A model generated the notes under the pieces. It saw nothing but the letters and a program-made list of their open reading frames with translations. It ran no database searches and was not told where the DNA came from. A program made the position numbers and the translations under genes. This document shows positions 11,011 through 22,979 of a stretch of 64,000 bases of DNA, piece after piece. Source of the DNA: Icerya purchasi (lineage: Eukaryota > Arthropoda > Insecta > Hemiptera > Monophlebidae); contig CM077115.1 of assembly GCA_039619475.1 (NCBI GenBank), positions 596,031,643-596,095,642 on the forward strand, given 5' to 3'. Every line of letters begins with the position of its first letter. Positions within the stretch are counted from its first letter, which is position 1.

Positions 11011-14000
11011 GATTACCACAGAGCTACTTGTTATGAACTCGTTGGTCAAGATTAAATTTTCCTTCAAAAAATTGCCGAACACACGAAAATACGAAGGAAC
11101 TGAATTCACGGAAAAAGAGAGAAAAAAAGCTTCTACCGAATATATACGGGCGCCAGTTGAAAAACACAGAAACACGATCACGTACGCGCAAAATAAATCT
11201 ATCCGTGACCAGATCGGAATTCAAAGACGAAACGAATTTTAGCGCAATTTCCCTGTAAACGTTTACTATAAGTCGGCGTGTTTTTAAGCAAAATTGCGCG
11301 ATGAATCGACGACGACTAGAACATACAGAACCGCGATACAAAACGTTGCGTTGACTGGTACGGGGTAATAGATCGACTCAATTATCCAGACTGATGTAAC
11401 TTACCGAAATCAATTAATATCAGGCTCTAGTCAATCTATCACGCGCCCACATTTATACACGATTTCCTTACTGGTCTGCGGCTCACGCTGCCGACGGGCA
11501 CTATCCCCACAGAATACACAGGACCCAACTCTCCACATGTGCTGAAATTTCGACTGAAAATCGGAAAATAAATTCTCGGCCATGTAGGCGTCCCGGCCGG
11601 GTGTTCTGACAACGAACAATACACGATGATGCCGAGAGATCGAATGTTAAGGATTTTAACCGAAGAATAATTTCTAGCTTGACGACATCATCGCTATCTA
11701 GTGCCGTAAATGTTGAATCCGTCTCAATTTGTAGCTTGCGCCCGATAAATCCTTCTAATTACTTTTATAAGTCTTTATTATCAGTACTATATTTCCAGGT
11801 AAATTTGTAGTAGCGGCAAATGCCTTTTCGTCGTAGTAGGGTTAACATTGAGTGCTCGCTGTACGGCGGTTTTTAGTAGTGCTAAAGTGCATACCCCTCA
11901 GTGCGGCGACAAATCTCTTTACTATGCCTCTCTTAGAGTAAAAAAGAAGAAGCGGTTGCAGTTAATTAAAATGTTTCGAAAAAAAAAACAAAAAAAAACT
12001 AAAACAACAAGCACTTCGTTATATATATCGTCGTCAGAAGTGTGATAGATGAAATTGAGATTGTCAGATTTTAAGAGGCGGGAATGTTTGAAGATGCAGA
12101 AAAAAAAACGGAAATTTTGTTTTGTTTTATTTAATTTTTTCCATTTCTGAGGGGCTCGTTAACCGCGACGCGAGAGGAAAATAATTCAGCTCTATATTCG
12201 CAATTGGCAGAATCGGGACTACTGCCCCCGAACGAAACAGTACTATCTAATCTAAAGGGGGGCCTACAGTATATAGCTGGCTGTTTGAAAAAGTGATTGA
12301 AAATCAGACTGATAGGGAATGATATATTTTAATTCGAAAGCCGAAAATATCTTTTATGATCTTACGTTGGCCTCAGAATAGTCTGATATCAGTTCAGCTT
12401 ATGCAGACAAATCGAAAAATTAAACAGATAATAGAACTAAAAAACCGCGGTGTATGTAACACTGTAAGTCAAAGTTGAGACAAATAACGTGTAGCGCGTA
12501 AATCCCATTACGATGTTTCAGAAAAGATTTGTATAATTGTAGGACACAATCGATTAGACGAGACGTCAACGAAAAAATGGAAAATCAACTTGAAAATATT
12601 ATCGAAAGCAATGAAAAATGACGTCTAAAATAGCATTTAAAAAATCACCGAATAAAATAAACGAAATATATAACACGAGTCAAAAAAGGTTTTTTTATTT
12701 TCCATAAAAAATAAATAAAACCATTTTTCACCGACTATCTTTTGGAACAAAAAATACCAAAAAAAAAAAAAAAAAAAAAATGTTTCAAAAAAAGATTAAC
12801 GCATAAAGAGGTAAAGTATTTTTTCGAGGAAAAACGTAGCGGCCGATATTATTTTTTTTGGACCGAATTTCTGGTCGAGTTCTAAAGTCCTGCAAAGCCT
12901 TCTCGTATCGTTCGATTCCTTTTAACACTTTGCAAGTCTACGACATAGTTGGAAAAAAAAGAAGTGTAGAATAATTTATGCCGGCTGCCGTGAATTATTA
13001 AATTAAGTTTTATAAACAAGGGCTTGTCAAACTTTTCTAAATTTTTCTTCTTTCTCCGGTAGAGCCAAATTTCCAATTTCAAAATCGGACTACGGATTAT
13101 TGCAAAAAGAGAGCGAAGGTTTGAGAAAAATAATTTTCTGATTTTTCATTTCTCGCATCAATGTAGAAAATTCGCGTCATATTCGGTGATATTTTTTGAT
13201 TAACGAAAAACTGCGACAATTCTAAAATATATAGGTTTAGAATGAGACGATGATGATCTCTATAGGCGACTGTACGTTAGAAGAGAAATATTCGGAATGT
13301 TTTTTTTTTTTTTTGCGAATACGTAAATTACACTTTTAACAGCGCGTGGGTACACCTTGCTTCACTGTCCGCTCTTCTCAATTGTTTTTTTTTTTTTTTT
13401 TCTTTTTTTTTAATGTTTCGTACGTGAAATCTGTCCGCTCGCTAAAAATCATCGCGATTCCCTGTTTTTAATACAAAAAACCCTTTTCCAGCTCACTGAA
13501 TTAGAATTTCAATTAAAGTGACACGAAATTCTCGCCTCAAAACTATCACACTCGCACAGACATCGTTTACTTCGCGCTCTAGTCTACTTGTAAGCGGAGA
13601 ATTTTTAGCCTGAAAGAACGAAGAAAAACAAAAAAAAAACTACTTTCGGCAAAACTGCAATAAAAACACAAAGAGAGCCAGACAAACAGGTATCCTACAG
13701 AGACACTGGTGTAAATAAGAAATTCCCCCCGAAGCAGTCTGTCAGTCTAATCCAATCAGCGTATTAAAAAAAGGCGGAAGTGTTGCCTTAGAAATCAGCT
13801 CCGGATAGTTTTTGAATTGGAATTAAAAACGTCAAAACCAAAAACATCCTACGTCCATTAGTGAAACAAAAACTCGTTTCCAAATACCCATTCAGAACTG
13901 TAAAGATCATATGTGCGCACCGATCGAAATAATAAATCTAGCGGAATTGGTAATAAAACATTTTCATTCCTCTTTTCACCCATTCGCTTCATGACCACGT

Positions 14001-14990
14001 TTATGAATGTTTAAAAGCGATCTAGCATTGTATCGATATTAATATATTCCATTCCATCCGCAGTATAATTAAATGCCTCAATCTCGTTTATTCCTGAAAA
14101 TCCGAAAATAGTCACACAAACTATACAATCGAGATATACGAGCATTCGTGCGGATACCATTCGGAAACTAATGGAAACTCTAAAATTGATCCGCCAGTAA
14201 ATATTATCGGTATCACCAAAGAATGGAAACTAGAATAATGGTGAAAACTCGACATACATCAAGAACAATAAAGGCTGCGAGAAACACTTTTATCGCGAAT
14301 CCGAATCAGTCACTCTAGGGTCACACGCAGCTGAATGACCTCCTGCTGCACGCATCAGCTGCCAAAGCTCTGAACGCGCTATCCAATAATCGAGTGTGTA
14401 CAACACATTCCGATTTCACATTGGATCATCAGAAGAAGCAATAGCGAATACTCTCACCAGTAGACCGACTGTTACAGTTCTTAGCACCAGACACTGTATA
14501 GAATACTGCTATGTAATATTTATAAATAATCATATTACACAGTATACACGATATTGTACAAAGAGAGTAAAATTAATGCGTTAAATTTAATTTTTAAAAA
14601 AAAAAAAAACTTTTTTTTTTCGTATTTATAATCGGATTTAAGAAGAAAGCTAACATGATGTTTTTTTTTTTATACATTCGCTCTTATCTCGAAAATTGCG
14701 CAGACTCCTTCTGACAACTATATTCCGTCAAGACTGTAGAAATGCTAGAAAAGGAAAATTATTTTTCTCCTTCTAAATCACCGCAGGAACAGGCCTATGG
14801 TAGAAGATTCGCTACAAATCTCAAATAGTTTGCTCTAAAACTGACTGACAAAATCAAGGAACAAAAAAAGAAAATACATCAATGCAAATTCGTAACTATT
14901 ACCGAGTTGAAAAGATAATAGAAATGTTAAGAATTATATTATAATTAATAGAAATATACAAAAAGCAATTTGGAAAACGCGGTTAATTGT
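11010..14990. other. No gene recognised
   Basis: About 4 kb with several A/T homopolymers (near 12760, 13300 and 13385) that could be old retroelement tails, but no readable element bodies next to them. Short frames on both strands resemble nothing I know. 11240-11850 is somewhat richer in CG and may be unique host sequence. Confidence 0.55.
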
Positions 14991-15017
14991 GAATAAAATA
15001 ATACCCCGACTGTCTCG

Positions 15018-15500
15018 ATTTTTTTTTAAAATAAGTTGTGGGTCTCACAAAGTATGCCCGTTGTGTTAGTGCTCGACACTCTTATTATCGTGTTTATTCT
15101 AAGTATACAAAATTACAACTATTCTTGCTTATTCTGTACATCATAATATTAGTCAACTTAAGATTATATAAACGATAACATAGTGCACACATACAAATAC
15201 ATACACACGCCATAAATACTCATCTGCATACCGACACATGAGAGACAGCTAAATATCTTGAAATTAAAAAACCTGATCTTATTTTAAAGAAAAATGACAG
15301 AAGAAGAAAACAAGAAAGGACGAGAATAAATAAATGGAAAAAAAAAACAATAAAATAAAATTATAAAATAGAAAGATTCGGGGTGCATCTTGGGTTTTAC
15401 TCTTTGCACCATTCTTTCAGCTATTTCCCTTCTTCCTTTTTCCACACACCGATTTATTTTTTTTCGTTTAATATATGATAGGGGACTATAATTAATAATT
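15018..15500 (-). mobile_element. LINE 3' untranslated tail (same family as 57.2 kb)
   Basis: Starts with a T-run (minus-strand poly(A)) and AAGTTGTGGGTCTCAC. It aligns along most of its length to 57206-57680: both contain GTGGGTCTCACA.AG, CACTCTTATTA.CGT, TTGCACCATTC.TTCAGC and the TATATGAT.AGGG block in the same order. The tail is non-coding. Its 5' neighbour at 15505 is an RT fragment in the opposite orientation. Confidence 0.75.
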
Positions 15501-15504
15501 TAAT

Positions 15505-15675
15505 TAGGGCAAGGAACTATGATGATATAATTGAGCACCATGACATTCATGTGGCCGAAAAATTGTTACAAGAGGATATTGATACTATGAATAGGTGGAC
15601 ACATGATAAACACCTAACGATTAATATAAAAAAATCAAAAGTTTTACATATAAAGACGTCCAGCAGATGTAGAAC

Positions 15676-15680
<5 letters not shown>
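15505..15680 (+). pseudogene. LINE RT fragment in inverted orientation
   Basis: The plus strand reads DDIIEHHDIHVAEKLLQED, then a MNRWTHDKHLTIN-type segment and KKSKVLHI, the region just after the RT catalytic ADD motif. The same segment is found (minus strand) in the relics at 21.6-22.4 kb and 57.7-59.1 kb. Here it points away from the LINE tail at 15018-15500, which has the same family signature. The pair probably came from one insertion with an inverted 5' end. Confidence 0.65.

Positions 15681-15710
<30 letters not shown>
15680..15710. repeat. (AAT)n microsatellite
   Basis: About ten AAT units immediately after the inverted RT fragment. It may have grown from a target-site or tail sequence. 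Confidence 0.9.
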
Positions 15711-16359
15711 CCTTTATTGAGGAAATTTTTAAACTATATAACAAACTTGAGTAGTATAAATTTGATATAGAAATAACTAAATATGAAATTTCCTCGGCTC
15801 ATGATGAGCAAAGATTTTTTTGTAATCTCTCCGATCCAATCCTATCTATGACTACTCTTTGAAAATTTTTGTTCAGTAAAAAATTACTAAAATCGTCCCT
15901 CCGCCTTGTCAACTGATGACCCCCTCTTCTTTTATAATATGCAAGAAACCAGAAAATAGCTCTATGTGTCCATCTGTCATCCTTCATTCTCGCTACATGA
16001 CTGCATCTATATTATTTTTTAATTTTTGTTTTATCAGTTTGAGTAGTACTTTATCTTTTTCCTTAATATTTAAAAAGACCGTTCGATTGTATTTTGTGTT
16101 ACCTTTATTTTATTAATAATTTTTGAAGTCAGACACCAGGTTTGATTGCCGTATGTTAAACTAGGTATAGTAGTCGCGTTGAAAATTAGACTCTTACGAT
16201 AATTGTTAAAAGCACCTTTAAAAATATATTTTAATGCCCAATACTTATTCCAAGTTTTCGTTATTCTAGTATTTACCTCTTTTTTAGTACGATTTTCGAA
16301 AGATAATTGCTGACCTAGGTACGTTACTTGATTTACTATAACCATTCCGTTTACTTGTA

Positions 16360-16976
16360 CTATTTTAGCGTTTCGGTTTTCTGTAAATATTTTCGTTTTT
16401 TTCTGATATTTATGGAAAGCTCGACTTTTCTTCTCGCATCGTCTAATTCGGTTATCATAGTTTTTAGTTCTTCCAAGGAATTTGACAAAAGAACTACGTC
16501 ATCCGCAAATCTTAAATTAAAAATTCTTTTTCCATTTATGTCTAAACCTTTGTTATCCCAGTGTAACTTCCTGAAAATATCCTCCAAAGCACAATTAAAC
16601 AAAACCGGTGATAATGAGTTTCCATGTCTAACCCCTTTCTTAATATCAAAGTACCGACCCTCTACATCTGTTAATATTCTGGCTCTAAGGTCCTTATACA
16701 TATTTTTTATTAATATTATGTAGTTTTCTGGAACTCCTGACGCAAATAAGTGTACTGATGCTTTAAAGAGTCGAAAGCTTTATTATAGTCAATTAGAGCC
16801 ATATATATTTCGATTTGATATTCTATACATTTCTCAATGACTTGGTTCATGACATGTAGGTGATCTGTTGTAGCGAACGACCTTCTGAAACCAGCTTGTT
16901 CTACAGGTTGTTCGACTCTTATAATAGGCTGTATTCTATTTTCTAACAACTTTGAAAACATTTTTGAAATAGTCAA
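16360..16976 (-). pseudogene. LINE reverse transcriptase palm region
   Basis: Two broken frames (16976-16716 and 16701-16360) carry the polymerase core of the 15790-19810 LINE. Motif A is LIDYNKAFDS, with the catalytic Asp present. Motif B is GVRHGNSLSP, compared with the usual GVRQGDPLSP. Motif C is RFADDVVLLS, with both Asp residues. The break between the two frames falls between motifs A and B. Confidence 0.85.
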
Positions 16977-17492
16977 ACTTAAAGATATTGGACGATAGTT
17001 TTCAATTTTGTGTCAATCCCCCTTTTTAAACAATAATATTATATCAGAGTACTTCCACTTACAGGGAATAATGCCTGTTTTTAAAATTCTATTAAATAGG
17101 ATCGTTAAGATTTTTATTAATTGTAAACCTTCCAATTTTATGTTTTGGTTTATTATTTTGTCACTGCCTGAGCTTTTGTTGCGTCTCAATATTTGTACTA
17201 TCTCCTCTACTTCTTCATTCAGAAATTTTGGTTCTACTGGAAAACTAGTTTCAACGGTATTGCTTGTGATCGTTATCCATGTCATTATACAAATTTACAT
17301 AATATTCAGTTTTGAAGTTATTTATTTCTTTTCTGTCGCATATTTTTTCTCCTTTCAGATTCATAAAATGAGTTGCCCATTGTGTACCTATACTGAGTTT
17401 CTTTTTTAGCAGTTTTATATTTTTACTTCCTTCTAAAATATTATTAATAATTTCATTTTTTTGAGCTTGATCCCTTTCTCTTATTTTATTTC

Positions 17493-17763
17493 TTTTTTTT
17501 TTTTTTTTTTTGGGCGCATCAACTATGGACCATTGCCCAGACACAATGGGAAGAAGAGACAACTAACTAGAACCTAATTCGATTGGAGACAGCTGAAATA
17601 AAGGAACCAAGGACAAGAACAACAGACTGGGAAGGAAGGGACAAGATGTAAGACGCACAGTAAGGAGTGGGAAGCCCCAGCTTTATAAGGTGAAGATAGA
17701 AAAGAGAACGCTCCGCAGAAAGAGCAGAGCACTCGAAGAAAAAGTTCTGGACACTAAATTTAA
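17493..17763 (-). mobile_element. LINE family C 3' tail nested in another LINE
   Basis: The minus strand reads the C-terminus of the family C protein (a CSALSAERSLFYLHL segment followed by CASYILSLPS) and then the family C terminal hairpin, GCCCA (17535-17539) with TGGGC (17511-17515), running straight into a poly(A) tail (T-run 17493-17511 on the plus strand). It interrupts the linker of the 15790-19810 LINE and is therefore younger. The 5' boundary is approximate; I could not fix a TSD. Confidence 0.75.
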
Positions 17764-18577
17764 TTCAATCTTTTCTTTTGGAGACCTGTTAGCGATTTTT
17801 AAAATTTCCATTCTTCTTTAACGTAATTGGTAAATGCCGTCTACTTCGCTTATCTGTGTGGGATATTTCCACTTCTTTTCTTGGATGTGTTTGTGAATGT
17901 TGACGTTATTGTTTGAGATATTGCGTTATATAGTTCGTCACTCTCTTGATCTCTACTTAAGTTTATCCTAACTCTTCACTAATTATGTTTTCGTACTTTT
18001 CGTAGTCTAGTCTTGTATGTGAATCTTTTACGACTCTCTTGTAGTATTTTTCTTTATCAATTGCAATTGTTAAAATTAGCAGTCTATGATCTGTATAGAA
18101 GCTGAACTTATTCAAACCTTTTATTTCGAAATTTTTTAACTGAGTGATTCTTGCTAGGTACTATATAGTCTGTTAGTGATTTATACTGTTCGTTTGGAGA
18201 TATCCATGACCATACTCTTTTTTTAAACAGACTATTTACTATTTTTAGATTGAATTCTTTTGACAGAATCTTATGGACATCCAATCCCTTTCGTTGCGTT
18301 TCCCATAACCGTACAAACCCATTGTTTGTTTTTCACTTTTCTCTCTTTGCCCTATCTAGCTATTCCAATCTCCCATAATTACTAAGTTGTTGTTTTTTAT
18401 TTTAAATTGGGAATTTAAAATGTTTCTTAAATTTTCGTAGAAATGTTCTATTTCCCAATTCTCTGCAGCTGTAGTCGGAGCATAAATTTGAATGCAGGTT
18501 AGTATGTAACTTTATCAATTTCTATTTTTAAGATTGCTATTAATGACAATTAATACCCTTTGTCTCTACTACATTAC

Positions 18578-18967
18578 TTATATATTCATTTTTAATAATA
18601 AAACCGACTCCTTTTGTCCTGAGTTATTACCTATATAATAATAAAATAGGTTCCCCTTTCGTGTGCGTATAATTTTCTCTCCAGGTCTTCTTACTTTGGA
18701 CAATCCCAAAATTTTAATATTAGATTTCTGAAATACCTCTTCTAATTCAATCAGGCTTTCTGGGCTTTTAAGTGACCTTACATTCAGAGTAGCTATATGA
18801 ACTTTGTGTTTCATTTTATTTTTATTACTTTTTACATTATTCGTTTGATTTAATTTGCGCTTAACTAAACTTTTAGTAGTAATTTTAAATGACGGGAGTG
18901 ATGGAGGAAAAAAGGTATACTCGCCCTCGCTTACCGGCGTTTCTGGGTGAGGACAGTTCACGCTCAT
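18578..18967 (-). pseudogene. LINE apurinic-like (EEP) endonuclease, N-terminal part
   Basis: This 130-codon frame contains the start of an endonuclease/exonuclease/phosphatase domain. ATLNVRSL holds the conserved Asn, and a LGLSKVRRPGEK segment holds the position normally occupied by the catalytic Glu (..SEVRR.G). Here that Glu reads as Lys, so catalysis is lost. It is part of the minus-strand LINE at 15790-19810; the rest of the domain (17770-18577) is too decayed to translate. Confidence 0.75.
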
Positions 18968-19789
18968 AACAGGCCGAAAAACGTTTCATTTATTTATAAT
19001 GTTTTGTTTATTTTTCGCACGCGTGGTTGAAGACGATTGTGTTATCGTTTGTGTGTGTGCTGCTAGATATGCTGGTGTTGGAGACTGTGTGTATGATGTG
19101 GACGCTGTCAATACGAACTTATCGATAGAATTCTGTTTCTGGTCACCTTTGTATTTTTCACTATGTTTTACTGTCGAATCTATTACACTAATCTTGTCCA
19201 TTTGCTTCGTTACACGGCTAATGTTCCGAGTAGTCGTACTCTCTTGAGTGGAATCGTCAGTCAGCCGTTCGAAATCCGATGCACTAGTTATATTATCTTC
19301 GCTTTACTTGAGTCTGTTTTCCGTACATAAACTTTACCGTCTCTGCACCATGCCTGGTTTATTTTATCTTTCTGACGCGTTGGCCTAGCAACTGCATAGA
19401 GTTTCCTAACGTGGCCAGTCAGATCTTGATCTATATAAATCGGTACTGATTGGGGTAAGCCAACATCGTTACAGTTTATCTTCAACTTCTTTGCATTACT
19501 TTAGTAATTACTCTCTATCGTGAAGTTTCACGATTATCAGCGCCGGTGCGGAATGGTTGGCCTTTTTGGGTAGACGATGTGCTGCTTTGATATCCCACTG
19601 CGCCAACTACACACCTGGTTTTGTTCCTATCCTATTTATTAGCGACTTTACATTCTCCCCTTTTACGGACGACCACATTGTCCACTCCGGAGTACTGACT
19701 CAATTTTTGCAGCTCATGTTTTAGAAGTTCGTTTTATTTTTTCACGTATCCGATCTCGCTTCTCAAATCTTCACTTTCTTCCCTTAATT

Positions 19790-20560
19790 TGTTAATTTCT
19801 CCCATTGCCCTAATAGGATACAGACTTGTACTGTACAAGTCACTTGTTGAGAACACAGTGTATTACTGTGGCTCTGTGTTTTTCCAACACCTAAAAAAGA
19901 AAACCCTAAAGGAAAAAATCTACTCTAAACAATGTAAATACTTAATAAACGCCCGCAGAGCTTATAGAACAATTTCTCACAGCGCCGTTGTTGCTCTTGC
20001 GGGAGTCCTTTCACTAGACCTAGAAATTAACTATAGATCAATGTCATATTTACCACAAAAAACCGGTAAAAATTTTTAGTATATTAACAATATCATGTTT
20101 ATCAAATAATGGACTTTCTACCTTCAATAAATCCTCTTCAGAACAGTGTTCCTACATGCTAATCCACCATGACTAACATATAAAAATGTTACTAAAACAA
20201 TTCAAAAGACACAGTAAAAACTATTTCATGTCCATATGGAACAACTCCTAGCAGGTCGGGATACCGACAGGCTAATCCCGAATATTAGAACAGGCTTACA
20301 GTTAATAACACCTGACACTTTTACACTACCCAACTCCTCACTGACCACGGACACTTCGGAGCCTACTTAAAAAAATGTAAAATTACTGAAGTCGACAAAT
20401 GTGACTGTGCGGAAATTGAAAACGCCAATCATGTAATCCTTTCACTGCAGTAAGTATGACAACCTCAATTTAAGCAATTCAACTTTGGCAACTAAATTTC
20501 AAAAATTCGTGTTCTTAGTTTTAAAACCAAAATTTACTGGAAAAAAGTAGCAACCTACAG
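19790..20560 (+). pseudogene. R1-like LINE, C-terminal fragment
   Basis: The plus strand reads LYKSLVENTVYYCGSVFF, ARRAYRTISHSAVVALAGV and LSLDLEI (19820-20030). After a break it reads QLLTDHGHFGAYLKKCKI and DKCDCAEIENANHVIL (about 20330-20450), a Cys/His motif. The ..RAYRT.S..A..VLAGV.PLD.E and HG.F..YL...K signatures are typical of the R1 clade C-terminus, after the RT domain. The piece lies directly beside the 5' end of the minus-strand LINE. No tail or TSD is visible. Confidence 0.78.
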
Positions 20561-20825
20561 TGATTTACATTACTCAGTTAAATAAAAAACTTTTAAAATC
20601 TACTCATCAACACATACGTAATTTTCAACATTAACACTTGGACAAGACAATTTAACTTAAATGGTAAATCAAACCGAAATCAATCACACCTGCGTTTTTC
20701 AGAAAAAAAACAAAACATTATTGTCTATTAAATAAGTACATTACTAGATCAGATAGCATTAAGTTTCTCAAACCCCGATACAAAAAATAATAAAAAAGGG
20801 GAAAAAATTAAAGTTTATTACTTAA

Positions 20826-21013
20826 CACTGTATTTGTTGTTTATACACATTGTTAACATTATAATTATGATAAATATAAATTTTAACACTTTTTTAACAA
20901 TTATATATACTCCCCCGTGAACATGAAGTGTTTGCTTCGAAACGCGTCGGGGATTTAAAAATTATATATATATATAATTGTTAAAAAAGTGTTAAAATTT
21001 ATATTTATCATAA
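20826..21013. mobile_element. 188-bp palindromic mini-PLE with TSD
   Basis: Bounded by a perfect 12-bp direct repeat TTTATTACTTAA (20814-20825 and 21014-21025), a good TSD. Inside, 20863-20909 and 20969-21015 are a perfect 47-bp inverted repeat (the last two bases reach into the TSD) around a 59-bp centre carrying a hammerhead-like hairpin. Inverted terminal arms and a GAAACGCGTC motif are known Penelope-like features. It has no coding capacity. It is either an extreme 5'-truncated PLE with inverted long-terminal-repeat arms or a non-autonomous derivative. Confidence 0.72.
20911..20953 (+). ncRNA. Hammerhead-like hairpin in the mini-PLE
   Basis: TCCCC (20911-20915) pairs with GGGGA (20949-20953). 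GAAG (20925-20928) pairs with CTTC (20935-20938). This is followed by GAA, a self-complementary ACGCGT and a C, matching the 3' half of PLE hammerheads with a GUC cleavage triplet. The 5' core reads CGTGAACATGA instead of CTGANGA, so the ribozyme is degenerate or not functional. Confidence 0.45.
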
Positions 21014-21538
21014 TTTATTACTTAAGTTTTATTATAAGAAGGTTCTGGGTCAAGATTAAGCCTGGCGGTGGTGCTTGGCTTGGCATCTTTGTACGCAAAC
21101 TCGTATTGTAAAAAAAAACATTATTGAAATACAGTTTTTAATCAAAAAAAAAAAAACTTCCCTCCCCAAAATGTCACTCAAGATGATAAACTTATTTTGT
21201 CCGTCGTTAGAATCATTATTACGAGTGGAAGAAATTTTTGTGTATATTTATTATTTTTTTTGTTTTTGTAGTGTATATTTTGTTTTTATGTTCCGATAAT
21301 ATAGTCATAGTTGAAAATTCCTTCTAGTCATCGAGGACATTAAGTGTTGTAGATTTATAAAAATATATATATATGTACATTTTATTTGATTAATAATCGA
21401 ATCTTATTTGTATCAATTGCGCGAGCCTCCAGGCGGGGCTAATTATTGGAGAGGACGCGGTGGTTCGAGCCGCCGTGAGATGGCTATATTTTGGCTTCAA
21501 TAGCTTTATACTCATGAACTATTAAGAGTGAGCACACG

Positions 21539-21540
<2 letters not shown>

Positions 21541-21598
<58 letters not shown>
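21541..21598. repeat. (AT)n microsatellite
   Basis: About 58 bp of uninterrupted AT dinucleotides, immediately 3' to the mini-PLE region and at the edge of a LINE relic. Confidence 0.97.
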
Positions 21599-21599
<1 letters not shown>

Positions 21600-21601
<2 letters not shown>

Positions 21602-22440
21602 CTAGATATTTAAAATCCTTTAAGCGTTCTCAAACGGTGGACAAAAACACAGATGAGTATTGTTACATCATGAAGAGTTCATATATGCAATCATTATTAT
21701 GGAGGGCAATTCGCGGATCGTACTATTCCGAATGTGCAGTAATTTAGATTTATTTGTATTTATACATAACCTGCTATCATCATGCATGTGCTGACTTACT
21801 AAAATTATCCATATCCTCTTGTAATAATTTTTCGGCCGTTTCTAAATTTTTATGCTTCATTAATAAGGGACAATATCATCATCGGCAAACACATACACCT
21901 TCGAATTTTTAATATACTTACGTAAGAAATTAGTGTAAATTCAGAAGAGAATAGAGGGACCAATACGATGCCCTGACCTACTCCGTACTGAATATAGTTT
22001 ATTTATTACTTTTATTTCCCGCGATTTTGACTACACTTTTCCGATTTTTTATGTAATTCTTAAACCATTTTAGTTGATTATTATTTTAAATGCCCAAATT
22101 TTCCAAGTCTTTAATCAGTAATTCATGGTCAACTAAGTATCTAAAGCGTTTGAGATAGGTCATCTCCATCGACAGTCCCATACTCATCTTATTTACTATC
22201 GATCTTAGTAATGTTATCGTGAAATCTTTTTTCTTTAAAACCGTGTTGATTTTCATACGAGTAGATTGTTAATTTCCCCGATAATTTCTTAAATGTTTAT
22301 CAATGTAATGTTCTAATATTTACACAATAAATAATCGTGGCATCCGATTACATCTATAATTAATTGTGTTTTGCAAATTCGGTTTTTGTATATTTACATT
22401 AATCGTCACGCTCGATAATGCGTAATTTGCAATAAACTAT
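21600..22440 (-). pseudogene. Non-LTR RT fragment (same family as 57.2-59.1 kb)
   Basis: The sequence aligns collinearly with 58187-58960: CTAGATATTTAA, GGTGGACA.AAACA.AGAT, GAAGGACAATTCGCGG-type block, the ATCATC.GC.AA motif encoding the RT ADD residues on the minus strand, and TAGTTGATTATT. The minus strand shows an A/Y-ADD-like motif followed by ETAEKLLQED. The many frameshifts leave only short frames. It ends at the AT microsatellite. Confidence 0.7.
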
Positions 22441-22836
22441 ATATTACATCGTTCGCGCATCCAGGCGCGTTTTAATTTTTTTTAATTTCATTTTTAAAAT
22501 TGGTGTTCCATTACAATAAAAAATTTCATTAAAAATTTCAACGACCTAATCTGACTACACTATTTTTTTTCTTTTTATTCTTTTTATTCTTTTTGTTCTT
22601 TTTTCTTTTTTTTTTCTTTTGAAGTTAACAGCGAGATTGTTCGGAACATCAGATTTCTTCTATTTATATTTTTGCATTCTTTTTGAAGCTCCCCCGCAAT
22701 AAGTTCTGCCGCAGCGCCAATGCAAGTCACCGAATCAAACTAAAAAGTGGCCTCCCTTTAACGTTAAATAATGCTGCCCCCTAAATTCGTCCTTTAACTT
22801 TGCTAATTTTTTGCGGGGAACATTTTTAAATACCGT

Positions 22837-22916
22837 CGACTCGCGATTATCCGGATTAATTGGGGGGCGGCCAGCCGGTCCGGATAGCAAAAAATCCGGA
22901 TACGCCGGAGTTCACG
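22837..22916 (-). repeat. Terminal sequence of a pogo/Tigger-like transposon
   Basis: After a TA dinucleotide, the run CCGTCGACTCGCGATTATCC followed by GGATTAATTGGGG and later GGTCCGGATAGCAAAAAATCC resembles the CAGT.GACTC.CGATTATCCGGA termini of Tigger/pogo elements. It is positioned at the 3' side of the transposase relic, as expected for a terminal inverted repeat. I could not find a convincing partner end. Confidence 0.6.
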
Positions 22917-22979
22917 GTTAAATACTGCAAATTAAATGAAAAAGTAAAGATGAAAATTAACATACACGGTGTACATTAA

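Larger units (their letters stand above)
15790..19810 (-). mobile_element. EEP/RT LINE with ORF1, nearly complete but broken, minus strand
   Basis: Reading from 19810 downward: an ORF1 coiled coil (EINKLREESEDLRSEI, about 19800-19690), an ORF1 C-terminal domain (IDQDLTGHVRKLYAVAR and WCRDGKVYVRK, 19485-19288), an endonuclease start (IATLNVRSL, ILGLSKVRRPGEKI, about 18800-18650), a linker (17492-17251), the RT fingers and palm (FLNEEVEEIVQILRRNKSSG at about 17235; KMFSKLLENRIQPII, QAGFR, and the motif A region ALIDYNKAFDS, 16976-16780; KKGVRHGNSLSP and NLRFADDVVLL, 16650-16480), thumb (NQVTYLGQQL, about 16330) and a C-terminal MKDDRWTHRAIFWF segment (15987). A LINE tail is nested at 17493-17763. 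Frameshifts and stops throughout mean it is inactive. Confidence 0.82.

Noticed and set aside
21416..21500. A tRNA-like element (GGTGGTTCGAGCCGCC)
   Set aside because: Only a weak box B resemblance; no box A at the right distance, no acceptor stem and no TSD.
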